Position numbers and translations under genes: made by a program | Shown here: positions 40,039-50,417 of the stretch, piece after piece | How the letters are laid out: each line of letters begins with the position of its first letter | How positions within the stretch are numbered: position 1 is the first letter of the stretch | NCBI RefSeq assembly: GCF_013087525.1 | Contig: NZ_JABFCS010000001.1 | Span: forward strand, 1,736,001 to 1,800,000 | Source: Ramlibacter montanisoli | GTDB taxonomy: Bacteria; Pseudomonadota; Gammaproteobacteria; Burkholderiales; Burkholderiaceae_C | Direction of reading: 5' to 3' | DNA: 64,000 nt | Notes under the pieces: model-generated | Databases searched by the model: none | What the model saw: the letters and a program-made list of their open reading frames with translations, nothing else | What the model was told of the DNA's origin: nothing

Positions 40039-41382
40039 ATGTCGGAACGAGGCGTCATCGCCCGCCACGCCGGCACCGTGCTGGCCGGGCAGCTGGCCAC
40101 CATGGCCTTCGGCATCACCGACACCGTGGTGGCCGGCCGCTATTCGCAGGAGGCGCTCGCCGCGCTGTCGGTGGGGGCCGCCGTCTACATCACCGTGTTC
40201 GTCGCCCTGATGGGCGTGCTGCAGGCCCTGCTGCCGATCTGGGCCGAGCTGCACGGCGCGAGGCGGCACGCCGACGTCGGGCGCTCGGTGCGGCAGGCGC
40301 TGTACCTGGGCGTGCTGGCTTCCATCGCGGGCGTGTTCGGCCTGCTGTTTCCCAACGCATTGCTGCAGGCCACCGAAGTGCCGACTGCGCTGCAGCAGGA
40401 CGTGCGGCAGTACCTGGGGGTGCTGGCGCTGGCGTTGCCGCCCGCGCTGCTGTTCCGCATGTACAGCACGCTGAACCAGAGCCTGGGCAAGCCGCAGCTG
40501 GTCACCTGGCTGCAGCTCGCCTCGCTGGTCGCCAAGGTGCCGCTGACCGTCTGGTTCGTCTTCGGCGGCCTGGGCGTGCCGGCCATGGGCGCGGTCGGCT
40601 GCGCGTGGGCCACGGTGGTGGTGAACTGGGTGTTCGTGGGCGTGGCGCTCTGGCTGGTGCGCACCGATGCGCTCTACCGGCCCTATGCCATCTGGCGGCC
40701 GCTGGAGCGCCCCCACTGGGCGACCATCGCGCAGTTCGCCCGGCTCGGCATCCCGGCGGGGCTGGCGATCATGGTGGAAGTCACCTCCTTCACCCTGATG
40801 TCGCTGTTCATCGCGCGGCAGGGCACCCTCTCGGCGGCCGCGCACCAGGTCGCCGCCAACCTGGCGGCCGTGATGTACATGGTGCCGCTGTCGATCGCCA
40901 TCGCCACCAGCGCGCGGGTGAGCTTCTGGCTGGGCGCGGGCGACACCAAGAAGGCGCGCGGCAGCATCCGCACGGGCTTTCGCATGGGACTCTCGTTCGC
41001 CGTGCTGCTGGCCTGCCTCGTGCTGCTCACGCGATCCGGCATCGCCTCGCTGTATTCGGCCGATCCCGAAGTGGCCGCGGTCGCCGCCGGCCTGCTGGCG
41101 ATCGTTGCCCTGTACCACTTCGGCGATGCGATCCAGGCGCTGTGCGTGTTCGTGCTGCGCTCGTACCGCGTGGCGGTGGCGCCGCTCGTGGCCTATTGCG
41201 TGCTGCTCTGGGGCGTGGGCGTGGTGGGCGGCTACCAGCTCGCGTACAAGGGCCTGGGCGGCTGGCCGGCGCAGCACAGTCCCGCGGCCTTCTGGCTGGC
41301 CAGCAGCTTCGCGCTGGCGCTGCTCGCGCTCATCCTGCCGCTGATTCTGTGGCGGGCTGTGCGGCGCTTCCGTCCGGCGTGA
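40039..41382 (+). CDS. MATE-family efflux transporter
   Basis: A 447-residue, 12-helix multidrug/toxin exporter of the NorM/DinF type. It begins [32 protein letters not shown], with the typical first-helix QLATM and D-TVVAG residues, and has the internal repeat around [18 protein letters not shown] near residue 238. It couples Na+ or H+ to export of cationic drugs. Its 3' end overlaps the 3' end of the convergent phoR gene by 53 bases. Confidence 0.9.
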   Translation: MSERGVIARHAGTVLAGQLATMAFGITDTVVAGRYSQEALAALSVGAAVYITVFVALMGVLQALLPIWAELHGARRHADVGRSVRQALYLGVLASIAGVFGLLFPNALLQATEVPTALQQDVRQYLGVLALALPPALLFRMYSTLNQSLGKPQLVTWLQLASLVAKVPLTVWFVFGGLGVPAMGAVGCAWATVVVNWVFVGVALWLVRTDALYRPYAIWRPLERPHWATIAQFARLGIPAGLAIMVEVTSFTLMSLFIARQGTLSAAAHQVAANLAAVMYMVPLSIAIATSARVSFWLGAGDTKKARGSIRTGFRMGLSFAVLLACLVLLTRSGIASLYSADPEVAAVAAGLLAIVALYHFGDAIQALCVFVLRSYRVAVAPLVAYCVLLWGVGVVGGYQLAYKGLGGWPAQHSPAAFWLASSFALALLALILPLILWRAVRRFRPA

Positions 41383-42689
41383 GCGCCAGCGGCCGCACCC
41401 GTGCCGGCGGCAGCACGATGGTGAAGGTCGAACCCGCCCCCGGCGTGCTGGCGACCTGCAGCTCGCCGCCGTGCCGCTGCACCACGTGCTTCACGATGGC
41501 CAGGCCCAGCCCGGTCCCCCCGTTTCGCGCGAGCGGCTGCGGTCCACGCGGTAGAAGCGCTCCGTCAGGCGCGGCAGGTGCTCGGCGGCGATGCCGGGCC
41601 CGGTGTCGCGCACCGTGAACTCCAGGCGGCCTTCGGGTGTCTGCCCGGCTTGCACCTCCACCAGCCCGCCGGCCGGTGTGTAGCGCACCGCATTGCTCAC
41701 CAGGTTGGAGAAGGCGCTTTGCAGCTCGCTCGCGATCCCGCCGACCGCGAGCGGCGGCGCCGGCGGGAAGCGCAGGTCCAGCGCCTTGCCCAGGCTGGTG
41801 GCGAGCGCGCGCGCTTCCTGCTCGCACTGCGCCTGCAGGCTGGCCACGGCAGTCCATTCGCCCGCGCCGGGCAAGGGGCTGCCCTCCAGCCGCGACAGCG
41901 TCAGCAGGTCGTTCACCAGCGTCTGCATGCGCTGCGTCTGCTGCCCCATGAGGCCGAGGTAGCGGCCACGCTCGTCTTTCGGCAGGTCGAGCGTGCGCAG
42001 GGTCTCGACGAACCCGGATAGCACGGTCAGGGGCGTGCGGATCTCGTGCGACACGTTGGCCACGAAATCGCGCCGCATGATCTCGGCCTGCTCCACCGCG
42101 GTCACGTCGCGCGACAGCAGCAGCAGGCGGCCTTCGCCATAGGGGTGCAGGCGCAGCGAGAGCTTGCGCGGGCGCGAGGCGGTGCTGCCCGGCGCCGGGA
42201 TGATGACGTCCTGCGCGTAGTTGCGGCTGCCATGGAAGGCGGCGAAGTCGGGGTCGCGCAGCAGGTGCACCACGTGCTGCTGCAGGTCGCGCGCCGGATC
42301 GAGCCCGAAGTGCGCCGCGGCGGTGTCGTTCACCCACTCGATGCGGCCGTGCGCGTCGAGCAGGATCACGCCGTTGGGAGACGCGCGGATCGCGTCCAGG
42401 AAGTCTGCCAGCCGGCCTTCGGCCTCCTGCAGCCGGCGCTCGCGCACCAGCACGGCGCGGCGCGCGCGGTCGACCGCCTCGCCCCAGACCCGCCCAGGCG
42501 GGGCGCGTCCCGCAGCTCGCCCGTGCGCAGCCAGGCCAGCACGCGCGCGGCGGCCACGGCGTCCGTCACGAACCAGACCAGGGCGCCACCCGCGATGCCG
42601 ATGGCCGCTCCCGTCTCGCCGCCGACCAGGGCACCGAGCACGGCACCGCCGACCAGGCAGGCAAGGAAGCTGGCGATGCGCAGGGTCAC
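41330..42689 (-). CDS. phoR: phosphate regulon sensor kinase PhoR (two frameshifts)
   Basis: About 453 residues. Two N-terminal hydrophobic helices ([21 protein letters not shown] and [16 protein letters not shown]) anchor it. A PAS domain ([20 protein letters not shown]) precedes the HisKA box [19 protein letters not shown] with the phospho-acceptor His. ATPase boxes follow: N ([10 protein letters not shown]), G1 (DTGPGIA), F and G2 ([14 protein letters not shown]). Missing G bases near 42499 and 41516 interrupt the frame. The GTG at 42689 starts ten bases after the phoB stop. PhoR phosphorylates PhoB when phosphate is low and is controlled through Pst and PhoU, encoded upstream in the same run. 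Confidence 0.93.
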
Positions 42690-42699
42690 GTCGGCGTGC

Positions 42700-43401
42700 T
42701 CAGGCGGCGGTGGGCAGCGCGGTGATGCGGTAGCCGGCGCCGCGCACGGTCTCGACCAGCGCACCGGCGGCGGGGCCCAGCGCTTCGCGCAGGCGCTTCA
42801 CGTGGACGTCCACCGTGCGCTCCTCGATGAACACGTGGTCGCCCCACACGCGGTCCAGCAGCTGCTGGCGGCTGTGCACCCGTTCGGGATGCTTCATCAG
42901 GAAGTGCAGCAGCTTGAATTCGGTGGGGCCCAGCTTCACCGGGCGGCCCTGCCAGGTGACGCGGTGCGCCGCGGCATCCAGCGCCAGGCCGGCCAGCGTG
43001 ACGGTCTCCTCGCTCTTTTCCGGCGTGCGCCGCCGCAGCACGGCGCGGATGCGCGCCAGCAGCTCCTGGGTGGAGAAGGGCTTGGTGATGTAGTCGTCGG
43101 CCCCCGCGTCCAGGCCGCTCACCTTGTCGGCCTCGTCGCCGCGCGCGGTGAGCATCAGGATGGGCACGGCCTTGGTCCGCGCCTCGCCGCGCCAGCGCCG
43201 CGCCAGCGCGACGCCGGTCTGCCCGGGCAGCATCCAGTCCAGCAGGATGGCATCGGGGAGGACGGCGTCGATCTCGCGCTGCGCCGAGTCCCCGTCTTCC
43301 GCCCACACCGGCGCCATGCCGTTGTGCCGCAGGTTGACGGCGATCAGTTCGGCGATCGCGGGCTCGTCCTCGACGATCAGGATGCGGGGCTGGTGCTTCA
43401 T
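42700..43401 (-). CDS. phoB: phosphate regulon response regulator PhoB
   Basis: A 233-residue OmpR-family regulator. The receiver domain has EDEPAI, the phospho-acceptor Asp in LLDWMLPGQTG near residue 55, LTARGDEADKV and DYITKPFS. The winged-helix DNA-binding domain has TEFKLLHFLMKHPERVHSR and VDVHVKRLREAL. It should bind the GTCAC/GTCAT direct repeats found upstream of pstS-1, pstS-2, olsB, phoX and others in this window. Confidence 0.96.
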   Translation of the reverse strand: MKHQPRILIVEDEPAIAELIAVNLRHNGMAPVWAEDGDSAQREIDAVLPDAILLDWMLPGQTGVALARRWRGEARTKAVPILMLTARGDEADKVSGLDAGADDYITKPFSTQELLARIRAVLRRRTPEKSEETVTLAGLALDAAAHRVTWQGRPVKLGPTEFKLLHFLMKHPERVHSRQQLLDRVWGDHVFIEERTVDVHVKRLREALGPAAGALVETVRGAGYRITALPTAA

Positions 43402-43408
43402 GGGCTCG

Positions 43409-44113
43409 CTAGCGGATGGCGGACTCGATGTTCTCCATCGAGCTGTGGCGCACGTCCGCGCCCTTGACGACGTAGATGATGAACTCGGCGATGTTCTTCG
43501 CGTGGTCGCCGATGCGCTCGATGGCCTTGGCCACGAACAGCAGGTCCAGCCCGCTGGAGATGGTGCGCGGGTCCTCCATCATGTAGGTGATCAGCTTGCG
43601 CACGAAGCCGTCGAACTCGCGGTCCAGGATGTGGTCTTCCTTCATGATCGCCACGGCGGCGGTCACATCCAGGCGCGCGAAGGCGTCCAGCACCTTGCGC
43701 AGCTGCGCGGAAGCGAGGTCGGCGGCCACCCGCAGTTCGCCCGCGGGCAGCGCGCGCGCCGCCCCGCCCTTTTCCAGGATGGACTGGACCATCTTGGCGA
43801 TGCGGCGGGCCTCGTCGCCCACGCGCTCGAGGTTGGCCGTGGTCTTGGAGATGGCCATCAGCAGGCGCAGGTCGCGCGCCGTCGGCTGGCGGCGGGCGAT
43901 CACCGAGGACAGCTCGCGGTCGATGTCCACTTCCATCTGGTTGACGCGGTGCTCGGTCTCCAGCACCTGCCGCGCGACGTCGCCGTTGAACTCCGCGAGC
44001 GCCACCATCGCCTGCCGGATCTGGGATTCGACCAGGCCGCCGAGCTCCATGACGCGCGAGGACAGCGAGTTGAGCTCGCTGTCGAACTGGGTGGAGAGGT
44101 GCTTGTCTGCCAT
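43409..44113 (-). CDS. phoU: phosphate signalling protein PhoU
   Basis: A 234-residue two-bundle helical protein linking PstB activity to PhoR. Two copies of the PhoU motif are visible: RQPTARDLRLLMAISKTTAN with LERVGDEARRIAK, and GLDLLFVAKAIERIGDHAKN. Acidic residues there bind metal clusters. It lies between pstB and phoB, each separated by under 20 bases. Confidence 0.96.
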   Translation of the reverse strand: MADKHLSTQFDSELNSLSSRVMELGGLVESQIRQAMVALAEFNGDVARQVLETEHRVNQMEVDIDRELSSVIARRQPTARDLRLLMAISKTTANLERVGDEARRIAKMVQSILEKGGAARALPAGELRVAADLASAQLRKVLDAFARLDVTAAVAIMKEDHILDREFDGFVRKLITYMMEDPRTISSGLDLLFVAKAIERIGDHAKNIAEFIIYVVKGADVRHSSMENIESAIR

Positions 44114-44127
44114 CGTGTTTCCTGCTT

Positions 44128-44912
44128 TCAGCCGAACCGGCCGGTGATGTAGTCCTCGGTCTCCTGGCGCTTGGGCTTGAAGAAGATCTGCTCGGTCTCG
44201 CCGACTTCGACCAGGTCGCCCAGGTACATGTAGGCGGTGTAGTCGGACACACGCGCGGCCTGCTGCATGTTGTGCGTGACGATCACCACCGTGTAGTCCT
44301 TCTTCAGCTCCACGATCAGCTCCTCGATCTTGCCGGTGGAGATCGGGTCCAGCGCGGAGCACGGCTCGTCCAGCAGCAGCACCTGCGGCTTGATCGCGAT
44401 GCCGCGCGCGATGCACAGGCGCTGCTGCTGCCCGCCCGACAGGCCCGAGCCGCTCTGGTTCAGCTTGTCCTTCACCTCGTCCCACAGCGCCGCCTTGCGC
44501 AGCGCCCATTCGACGCGGTCGTCCATGTCGGCGTCGCGCAGGCTCTCGAACAGGCGCACGCCGAAGGCGATGTTGTCGTAGATGGACATGGGGAAAGGCG
44601 TCGGCTTCTGGAACACCATGCCCACCTTGGCGCGCAGCAGCGCCACGTCCCGCTGGAGGTCAGCAGGTTCTCGCCGTCCAGGATGATCTCGCCGGTGGCG
44701 CGCTGGTCCGGGTACAGCTCGTACATGCGGTTGAAGGTGCGCAGCAGCGTGGACTTGCCGCAGCCGGACGGGCCGATGAAGGCCGTCACCTTGTGCTCCG
44801 CGATGTCCAGGTTGATGTGCTTGAGGGCCAGGAACTTGCCGTAGTAGAAGTTCAGGTTGCGTACCGCCAGCTTGGGGCGCACGGTCTGTTCGGGGGCGAA
44901 GGTTGCGTCCAT
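44128..44912 (-). CDS. pstB: phosphate ABC transporter ATPase PstB (one frameshift)
   Basis: About 261 residues. Walker A is GPSGCGKST, with FNRMYELYP after it. The second frame has [16 protein letters not shown] (Q-loop), [13 protein letters not shown] (signature), [12 protein letters not shown] (Walker B) and [13 protein letters not shown] (H-loop). One C is missing near 44656 (expected [13 protein letters not shown]). It hydrolyses ATP to drive PstCA uptake of phosphate. Confidence 0.95.
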
Positions 44913-44921
44913 GGTTTCGCT

Positions 44922-45766
44922 TCAGATCCGGCTGCGCGTGAGGATGCGCGCCAGGATGTTCAGGCCGAGCACGGCCAGGGTGATGATGAAGACGCCGGCC
45001 CAGGCCAGCTGCTGCCAGTTCTCGTACGGGCTCATGGCGAACTTGAAGATCGTGACCGGCAGGCTGGCGATCGGCTCGTTCATGTTGGAAGTGAAGAACT
45101 GGTTGTTCAGCGCGGTGAAGAGCAGCGGCGCCGTTTCGCCGGCGATGCGCGCCACGGCCAGCAGCACGCCGGTGACCACGCCCCGCGCGCGGCGCGCAGC
45201 GTGATGTTGGAGATCACCTTCCACTTGGGCGCGCCCAGGGCATAGGCGGCCTCGCGCAGGCCGGACGGCACCAGCAGCAGCATGTTCTCGGTGGTGCGGA
45301 TCACGATCGGGATCACGATCAGCGCCAGCGCGATCGCGCCGGCCCAGCCGGAGAAATGCTTGTAGCGCGCGACCACCACGGCGTAGACGAACAGGCCGAT
45401 GACGATGGACGGCGCCGACAGCAGGATGTCGTTGACGAAGCGGGTCGTGTTGCCCAGCCAGCCCTTGGCGTCGTACTCGGCCAGGTAGATGCCGGCCATG
45501 ATGCCGATCGGCGTGCCCACGAAGGTCGCCAGCAGCACCATCAGCAGCGAGCCCCACATGGCGTTGAGGATGCCGCCCGCCTCGTTGGGCGGCGGCGTCA
45601 TCTGGCTGACGGTGGCCCAGGTCAGTCCCGCGAATCCCAGGCGCACCGTCTCCCACAGGATCCAGACCAGCCAGAACACGCCGAAGGCCATGGCGGCCAG
45701 CGACAGGGCCAGCGCCACCTTGTTGACACGCTTGCGCCGCAGGTACTTCTTCTCGCGATCGTTCAT
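44922..45766 (-). CDS. pstA: phosphate ABC transporter permease PstA (one frameshift)
   Basis: About 281 residues, six membrane segments. It starts [20 protein letters not shown]. It has [15 protein letters not shown] and the EAA-like loop [20 protein letters not shown]. One G is missing from a G run near 45185, after which the frame reads [20 protein letters not shown]. Its ATG overlaps the pstC stop (ATGA). Confidence 0.94.
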
Positions 45767-46800
45767 GTCCGCGTCCCCTCGTTGCGCCGCAGGCGCGCCA
45801 GCAGCACCTTGGACAGGGACAGCACCACGAAGGTGATGAAGAACAGCACGAGCCCCAGGTAGATCAGGGCGGCCTGGTGCTGGCCGTCCGCCGCTTCGGC
45901 GAATTCGTTGGCCAGGGCGGAGGTGATGCTGTTGGCGGGCGCGAACAGGCTCAAGGTGTCGAGCTGGTTGAAGTTGCCGATCACGAAGGTGACCGCCATG
46001 GTCTCGCCCAGCGCGCGCCCCAGCCCCAGCATGATGCCGCCGATGACACCGCCCTTGGTATAGGGCAGGACCACGCGGTACACCACCTCCCAGGTCGTGG
46101 AGCCCAGCGCGTACGCCGACTCCTTGAGCATGGGCGGCGTGACGTCGAACACGTCCCGCATCACCGCCGCGATGAAGGGGATGATCATGATCGCCAGGAT
46201 GATGCCGGCCGCCAGGATGCCGATGCCCACGGGCGGCCCGGAGAACAGCTGCCCCAGCACCGGCACGTTGCCGAACAGGGACTGCAGCGGCTGCTGGACA
46301 TACTTCGCCAGCAGCGGGCCGAACACCAGCAGGCCCCACATGCCGTACACGATGGAGGGCACGGCGGCGAGCAGCTCGATCGCCGTCCCCAGCGGCCGCT
46401 TCAGCCAGGCCGGGGACAGCTCGGTGAGGAAGACCGCGATGCCGAAGCTCACCGGCACGGCGATGACCAGCGCGATCAGCGAGGTCGCGATGGTGCCGTA
46501 GATCATCACGGCGCCACCGAAGTTGCCGGCGACCGGGTCCCACACGGTGTTGGTGAAGAAACCCAGCCCGGACTTCTCGATCGCGGGTTGCGCGCCGATC
46601 ACCAGCGACACCAGGATGCCGGCCAGCAGGGCCAGCGTCACCAGCGCCGCCGCGCAAGCGGTCCAGCCGAAGATGCGGTCGATGATCGCTCCTCCGCGCG
46701 CGGGCCTTTGCGCGGGCGGGGCGCGGCTCCCGGAAGGGTCCGCCGGTGCCTGTTCGGCGTCGCCCAGCCGCGCCGGGTCGGGAATGGTGGTGGAGGACAC
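45763..46800 (-). CDS. pstC: phosphate ABC transporter permease PstC
   Basis: A 345-residue permease with the N-terminal cytoplasmic extension common in betaproteobacteria and about six helices. The loop [21 protein letters not shown] contacts PstB. The GTG at 46800 is chosen since it is preceded by AAAAGGG at a good spacing and lies 17 bases past the pstS-1 stop; a longer frame from the GTG at 46836 would overlap pstS-1. Confidence 0.92.
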   Translation of the reverse strand: MSSTTIPDPARLGDAEQAPADPSGSRAPPAQRPARGGAIIDRIFGWTACAAALVTLALLAGILVSLVIGAQPAIEKSGLGFFTNTVWDPVAGNFGGAVMIYGTIATSLIALVIAVPVSFGIAVFLTELSPAWLKRPLGTAIELLAAVPSIVYGMWGLLVFGPLLAKYVQQPLQSLFGNVPVLGQLFSGPPVGIGILAAGIILAIMIIPFIAAVMRDVFDVTPPMLKESAYALGSTTWEVVYRVVLPYTKGGVIGGIMLGLGRALGETMAVTFVIGNFNQLDTLSLFAPANSITSALANEFAEAADGQHQAALIYLGLVLFFITFVVLSLSKVLLARLRRNEGTRT

Positions 46801-46816
46801 GCGGGCCCTTTTCTTC

Positions 46817-47911
46817 TTATTTGTAGGCGACGGCACTGCCCGCGCCGTCCTTGATCTGCGCCGACCAGAGCTTCTCCACCTGCGCCTTCACCGCCGCAGG
46901 CATCGGCACGTAATCGAGTTCGTCGGCGGTCGTGTCGCCGTTCTTGTAGGCCCAGTCGAAGAACTTCAGCGTCGCGGCGGCGGCCTGCGGCTTGTCTTGC
47001 GCCTTGTGCATCAGGATGAAGGTGGCGCCCGTGATCGGCCACGCCTGCGCACCCGGCTGCTCGGTGAGGATCTGGTAGAAGGACTTCGCCCAGTCCGCAC
47101 TGGCGGCGGCGGCCTGGAAGGCCTTGTCCTCGGGCGCCACGAATTGGCCGGCCGCGTTCTGCATCAGCGCGTAGTTCATCTTGTTCTGCTTCACGTACGC
47201 GTACTCGACGTAGCCGATGGCGTTCGGCAGGCGGCCGACGAAGGCGGCGACGCCTTCATTGCCCTTGCCACCGGCACCGGTCGGCCAGTTGACGGCCGTG
47301 CCTTCACCGACCTTGGCCTTCCACTCCGGGTTCACCTTGGACAGGTAGTTGGTGAAGATGAAGCTGGTGCCCGAGCCGTCGGCGCGGCGCACGGGAGCGA
47401 TCGCCGCATCGGGCAGGTTCAGCGTGGGGTTCAGCGCCTTGATCGCGGGGTCCGTCCACTTGGTGACCTTGCCCAGGTAGATATCGCCGAGCACCTGGCC
47501 GTTCAGCCGAAGCTGGCCGGGGGACAGGCCCTGGATGTTGACCACGGGGACGACCCCGCCGATCACCGTGGGGAACTGGACGAGGCCCTTCTGCGCGAGC
47601 TCCTCGTCCTTCAGCGGCATGTCGCTGGCGCCGAAGTCGACGGTCTTGGATTCGATCTGCTTGATGCCGGCACCGGAACCGACCGACTGGTAGTTGATCC
47701 GCACGCCGGTGGCCTTGTTGTAGTCGGAGGCCCACTTGGTGTACAGCGGTGCGGGGAAGCTGGCACCGGCGCCGGTGACGCCGGCACCCGTCGGGGCGGG
47801 TGCCGCGGGCGCAGCGGGCGTGGGGGAGGCCGGCGAGGCCGGCGCATCGGGCTTGCCGCAGCCGGCCAGTGCGGCGGCGGCGAGCGTGGCGAGGACGATT
47901 CTTGCGTTCAT
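46817..47911 (-). CDS. pstS: phosphate-binding lipoprotein PstS, copy 1
   Basis: A 364-residue phosphate-binding protein. Unlike copy 2 it has a lipobox (LAGC near residue 16) and a Pro/Ala/Ser-rich spacer of about 30 residues, so it is predicted to be lipid-anchored. The binding core has [14 protein letters not shown], the [18 protein letters not shown] and [10 protein letters not shown] blocks, and [15 protein letters not shown]. The mature domain is very similar to the 48014-49051 product. The ATG at 47911 fits the signal; further upstream codons cover the promoter. A Pho box lies at 47954-47975. Confidence 0.94.
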   Translation of the reverse strand: MNARIVLATLAAAALAGCGKPDAPASPASPTPAAPAAPAPTGAGVTGAGASFPAPLYTKWASDYNKATGVRINYQSVGSGAGIKQIESKTVDFGASDMPLKDEELAQKGLVQFPTVIGGVVPVVNIQGLSPGQLRLNGQVLGDIYLGKVTKWTDPAIKALNPTLNLPDAAIAPVRRADGSGTSFIFTNYLSKVNPEWKAKVGEGTAVNWPTGAGGKGNEGVAAFVGRLPNAIGYVEYAYVKQNKMNYALMQNAAGQFVAPEDKAFQAAAASADWAKSFYQILTEQPGAQAWPITGATFILMHKAQDKPQAAAATLKFFDWAYKNGDTTADELDYVPMPAAVKAQVEKLWSAQIKDGAGSAVAYK

Positions 47912-47953
47912 GCGGAGCTTCCTGGTTTCAGGCGTTGCCGCGAACTTTATGGC

Positions 47954-47975
47954 AGTTCCGTGACAGTTCGGTGAC
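47954..47975 (-). promoter_or_regulatory. Pho box upstream of pstS copy 1
   Basis: On the minus strand two 11-base units, GTCACCGAACT and GTCACGGAACT, are followed in register by GCCATAAAGTT, whose ATAAAGT part can serve as -10. The 11-base spacing is that of PhoB half-sites. Confidence 0.82.
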
Positions 47976-48013
47976 ACGGAACCGCGCTCCCTCGCCAGCC
48001 CCCGGTTCCGGGC

Positions 48014-49051
48014 TTACTTGAACGCGACCGTCTTGCCCGAAGCGTCCTTGATCTGGTTGGACCAGAGCTTCTCGACCTGGGCCTTCACGGCGACGGGCAT
48101 GGGCACGTAGTCCAGCTCATCGGCGGTCTTGTCGCCATTCTTGTAGGCCCAGTCGAAGAACTTCAGGGCGGCCACGGCCTGTTCCGGCTTGTCCTGCGCC
48201 TTGTGCATCAGGATGAAGGTGGCGCCGGTGATGGGCCAGGACTGCGCGCCCGGCTGGTTGGTCAGGATCTGGTAGTAGCTCTTCGACCAGTCCGCGCCGG
48301 CAGCGGCCGCCTTGAAGGCGGTGTCGTCCGGCGCCACGAACTGGCCGGCGGCGTTCTGCATCAGCGCGTAGTTCATCTTGTTCTGCTTGACGTAGGCGTA
48401 CTCGACGTAGCCGATCGAATTGGGCAGGCGTCCCACGAAGGCCGCGACGCCCTCGTTGCCCTTGCCGCCAGCGCCGGCCGGCCAGTTGACCGCCGTGCCC
48501 TCGCCGACCTTGGCCTTCCACTCCGGGTTCACCTTGGACAGGTAGTTGGTGAAGATGAAGCTGGTGCCCGAGCCGTCGGCGCGGCGCACCGGGGCGATCG
48601 CCGCATCCGGCAGGTTCAGCGAGGGGTTCAGCGCCTTGATCGCCGGGTCGGTCCACCTGGTGATCTTGCCCAGGAAGATGTCGCCCAGGACCTGGCCATT
48701 GAGGCGCAGCTGGCCCGGGGCCACGCCCTGGATGTTGATCACCGGCACCACGCCGCCGATCACGGTGGGGAACTGCACCAGGCCTTTCTGCGCGAGCTCT
48801 TCGTCCTTCAGCGGCATGTCGCTGGCGCCGAAGGCGACCGTCTTGGCCTCGATCTGCTTGATGCCGGCACCGGAGCCGACCGACTGGTAGTTGATCTTGA
48901 CGCCGGTGGCCTTGTTGTAGTCGGAGGCCCACTTGGCGTACAGCGGCGCGGGGAAGGTGGCACCGGCGCCGGTGATGTCCTGGGCGGCGGCCAGGCCCGA
49001 GAAGGCGACGGTGGCGATGCCAAGGGCAAGGGTCCGGAAGCGAATGGTCAT
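48014..49051 (-). CDS. pstS: phosphate-binding protein PstS, copy 2 (soluble)
   Basis: A 345-residue phosphate-binding protein with a cleavable Sec signal (LAAAQ near residue 24) and no lipobox. The mature protein starts [16 protein letters not shown] and is nearly collinear residue for residue with copy 1, including [18 protein letters not shown] and [15 protein letters not shown]. It is upstream of copy 1 with its own Pho box (49101-49122) and about 100 bases before the next promoter. It is probably a recent tandem duplicate producing freely diffusing protein. Confidence 0.94.
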   Translation of the reverse strand: MTIRFRTLALGIATVAFSGLAAAQDITGAGATFPAPLYAKWASDYNKATGVKINYQSVGSGAGIKQIEAKTVAFGASDMPLKDEELAQKGLVQFPTVIGGVVPVINIQGVAPGQLRLNGQVLGDIFLGKITRWTDPAIKALNPSLNLPDAAIAPVRRADGSGTSFIFTNYLSKVNPEWKAKVGEGTAVNWPAGAGGKGNEGVAAFVGRLPNSIGYVEYAYVKQNKMNYALMQNAAGQFVAPDDTAFKAAAAGADWSKSYYQILTNQPGAQSWPITGATFILMHKAQDKPEQAVAALKFFDWAYKNGDKTADELDYVPMPVAVKAQVEKLWSNQIKDASGKTVAFK

Positions 49052-49100
49052 GCGATCCTCTTGTGGGTTGGGGAATGAAGCGATGAGCGGACTCTAGGTT

Positions 49101-49122
49101 GCGCATGTGACAGGGGCGTGAC
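49101..49122 (-). promoter_or_regulatory. Pho box upstream of pstS copy 2
   Basis: On the minus strand the units GTCACGCCCCT and GTCACATGCGC are adjacent 11-mers. CCTAGAGT, 3-10 bases further, may be the -10. The pstS-2 start is 50 bases downstream. Confidence 0.78.
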
Positions 49123-49150
49123 GCCCCTTGCGCGGCGAGAGCGCTTGCGC

Positions 49151-49194
49151 GTCACGCTGCCGTCATGCATTCGTCACGGGTGTGTCACGGGCGC
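49151..49194 (+). promoter_or_regulatory. four-unit Pho box upstream of the 49238 binding protein
   Basis: Four exact 11-base units in a row: GTCACGCTGCC, GTCATGCATTC, GTCACGGGTGT and GTCACGGGCGC. They are followed by TTCCTAAGCT, the same -10-region sequence that follows the phoX Pho box at 58413-58456. The tandem array and shared -10 make strong PhoB control likely. Confidence 0.85.
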
Positions 49195-49237
49195 TTCCTA
49201 AGCTCGCCGCGGCTCCCACAACGAAAACCACTGCACG

Positions 49238-50366
49238 ATGAACCGCAGCCTGCCCGCCCTGCGCCGGCGCACCCTGCTCGCAGGCGCCGCCGCCTGCCTC
49301 GCCCTGCCCGCCGCGGCCCAGCGGCCTTCCCCCAGCGCGCCCTGCTCGTCGCGCAACTGCACGACACGTCCGCCGCGGGACAGGACGTGGCCAAGGACTT
49401 CCTGGTCGGCGCGCGCGCCGCCTGGCAGGACATCAACAGCCGCGGCGGCATCCGCGGGCGGCCCGTGGAGCACCTGGCCGTGGAAGTCGACGGCACGCCG
49501 GCCGGAACGCGCCAGGCTTGGCGCGCGCTGCGCGACAACCCCGCCTGCGTCGTCCTCTCGGGCACGGCCGGCGACCCGGTCGCGACGCAGCTCACGGCGC
49601 TGCTGCGCGAGGAAGGCGCCAGCATCGCGCATGCGGCGCCGTGGCTGCAGAATTCCAGCGTGGAGGTGGACGATCGGACCTTCCCGATCTTCGCCGCGCG
49701 CCAGGAGCAGGTCGCGCATGCGCTCAAGTCGTTGAGCGTCGCCGGCATCCAGGAAGTCGGAGCGGTGTTCGCATCCCCGCGCGAGGCGGACCTGTACCGC
49801 GGCGACCTCGCCCGCGCCGCCACCGCGCTGAAGCTCAGGCTGGCCACCTGGACCGGCACGAGCAACCTCGCGCAGCTGGGCCAGCGGCTCGGCCCCTCCA
49901 CGCCGCCGCTGCTGCTGTTCGTGGGCGGCACCCCGAGCTCGTGCAGTTCACGCAGGGCCTGGACCGCCAGGCACGGCAGCGCTACGTGATCGCGCTGGCC
50001 GACGTCAACCTGCAGACCCTGGCACAGATGGGTGGCGGGCGTTCGACGCCTGTGATCGCCACGCAGGCGGTGCCCATGGTGAATGCCTCGCTGCCGATCG
50101 TGCGGCAATACCGAGCGGTGCTCGCGCGCCTGTTCGACGAGCCGCCGGTGGCGCTGAGCCTCGCCGGCTTCATCGCCGCGCGGTACACCTACGAAGTGCT
50201 GGCGGACGTCGATGGCGTACCCTCGCGCGCCGGCGTGCTGGCCGCCTTCCAGCGCCGGCGGGACATCGACCTCGGCGGCTTCCACGTCAGCTTCGACGCC
50301 CAGCGCCGCAGCGCTTCCTACGTCACGCAATCCATGCTCGCCGCGGACGGCCGCGTGGTGGGCTGA
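49238..50366 (+). CDS. periplasmic substrate-binding protein, LivK-like (two frameshifts)
   Basis: About 376 residues. The N-terminus (LRRRTLLAGAAACLALPAAAQ) is a Tat/Sec-like signal. The mature part resembles type 1 periplasmic binding proteins of the branched-chain amino-acid/receptor family: ALLVAQLHDTSAAGQDVAKD, the ARAAWQDINSRGGIRGRPVE segment and VVLSGTAGDPVATQL. Single bases are missing near 49333 and 49935 (expected GTPELVQF). No transporter genes adjoin it; ppx follows by 51 bases. The four-unit Pho box upstream says it is induced by phosphate starvation. The ligand is unknown. Confidence 0.8.
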
Positions 50367-50417
50367 AGCACCGCGCCGCACGGCCCGGTGCTATGCTGGC
50401 CCGCCCCGGCCCCACCC

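Noticed and set aside
46801..46836. Upstream GTG start for pstC
   Set aside because: It would overlap the pstS-1 stop, whereas the GTG at 46800 has a well-placed AAAAGGG.
48001..48013. GC-rich hairpin after pstS-2 as a Rho-independent terminator
   Set aside because: The stem is short and no T run follows on the minus strand.
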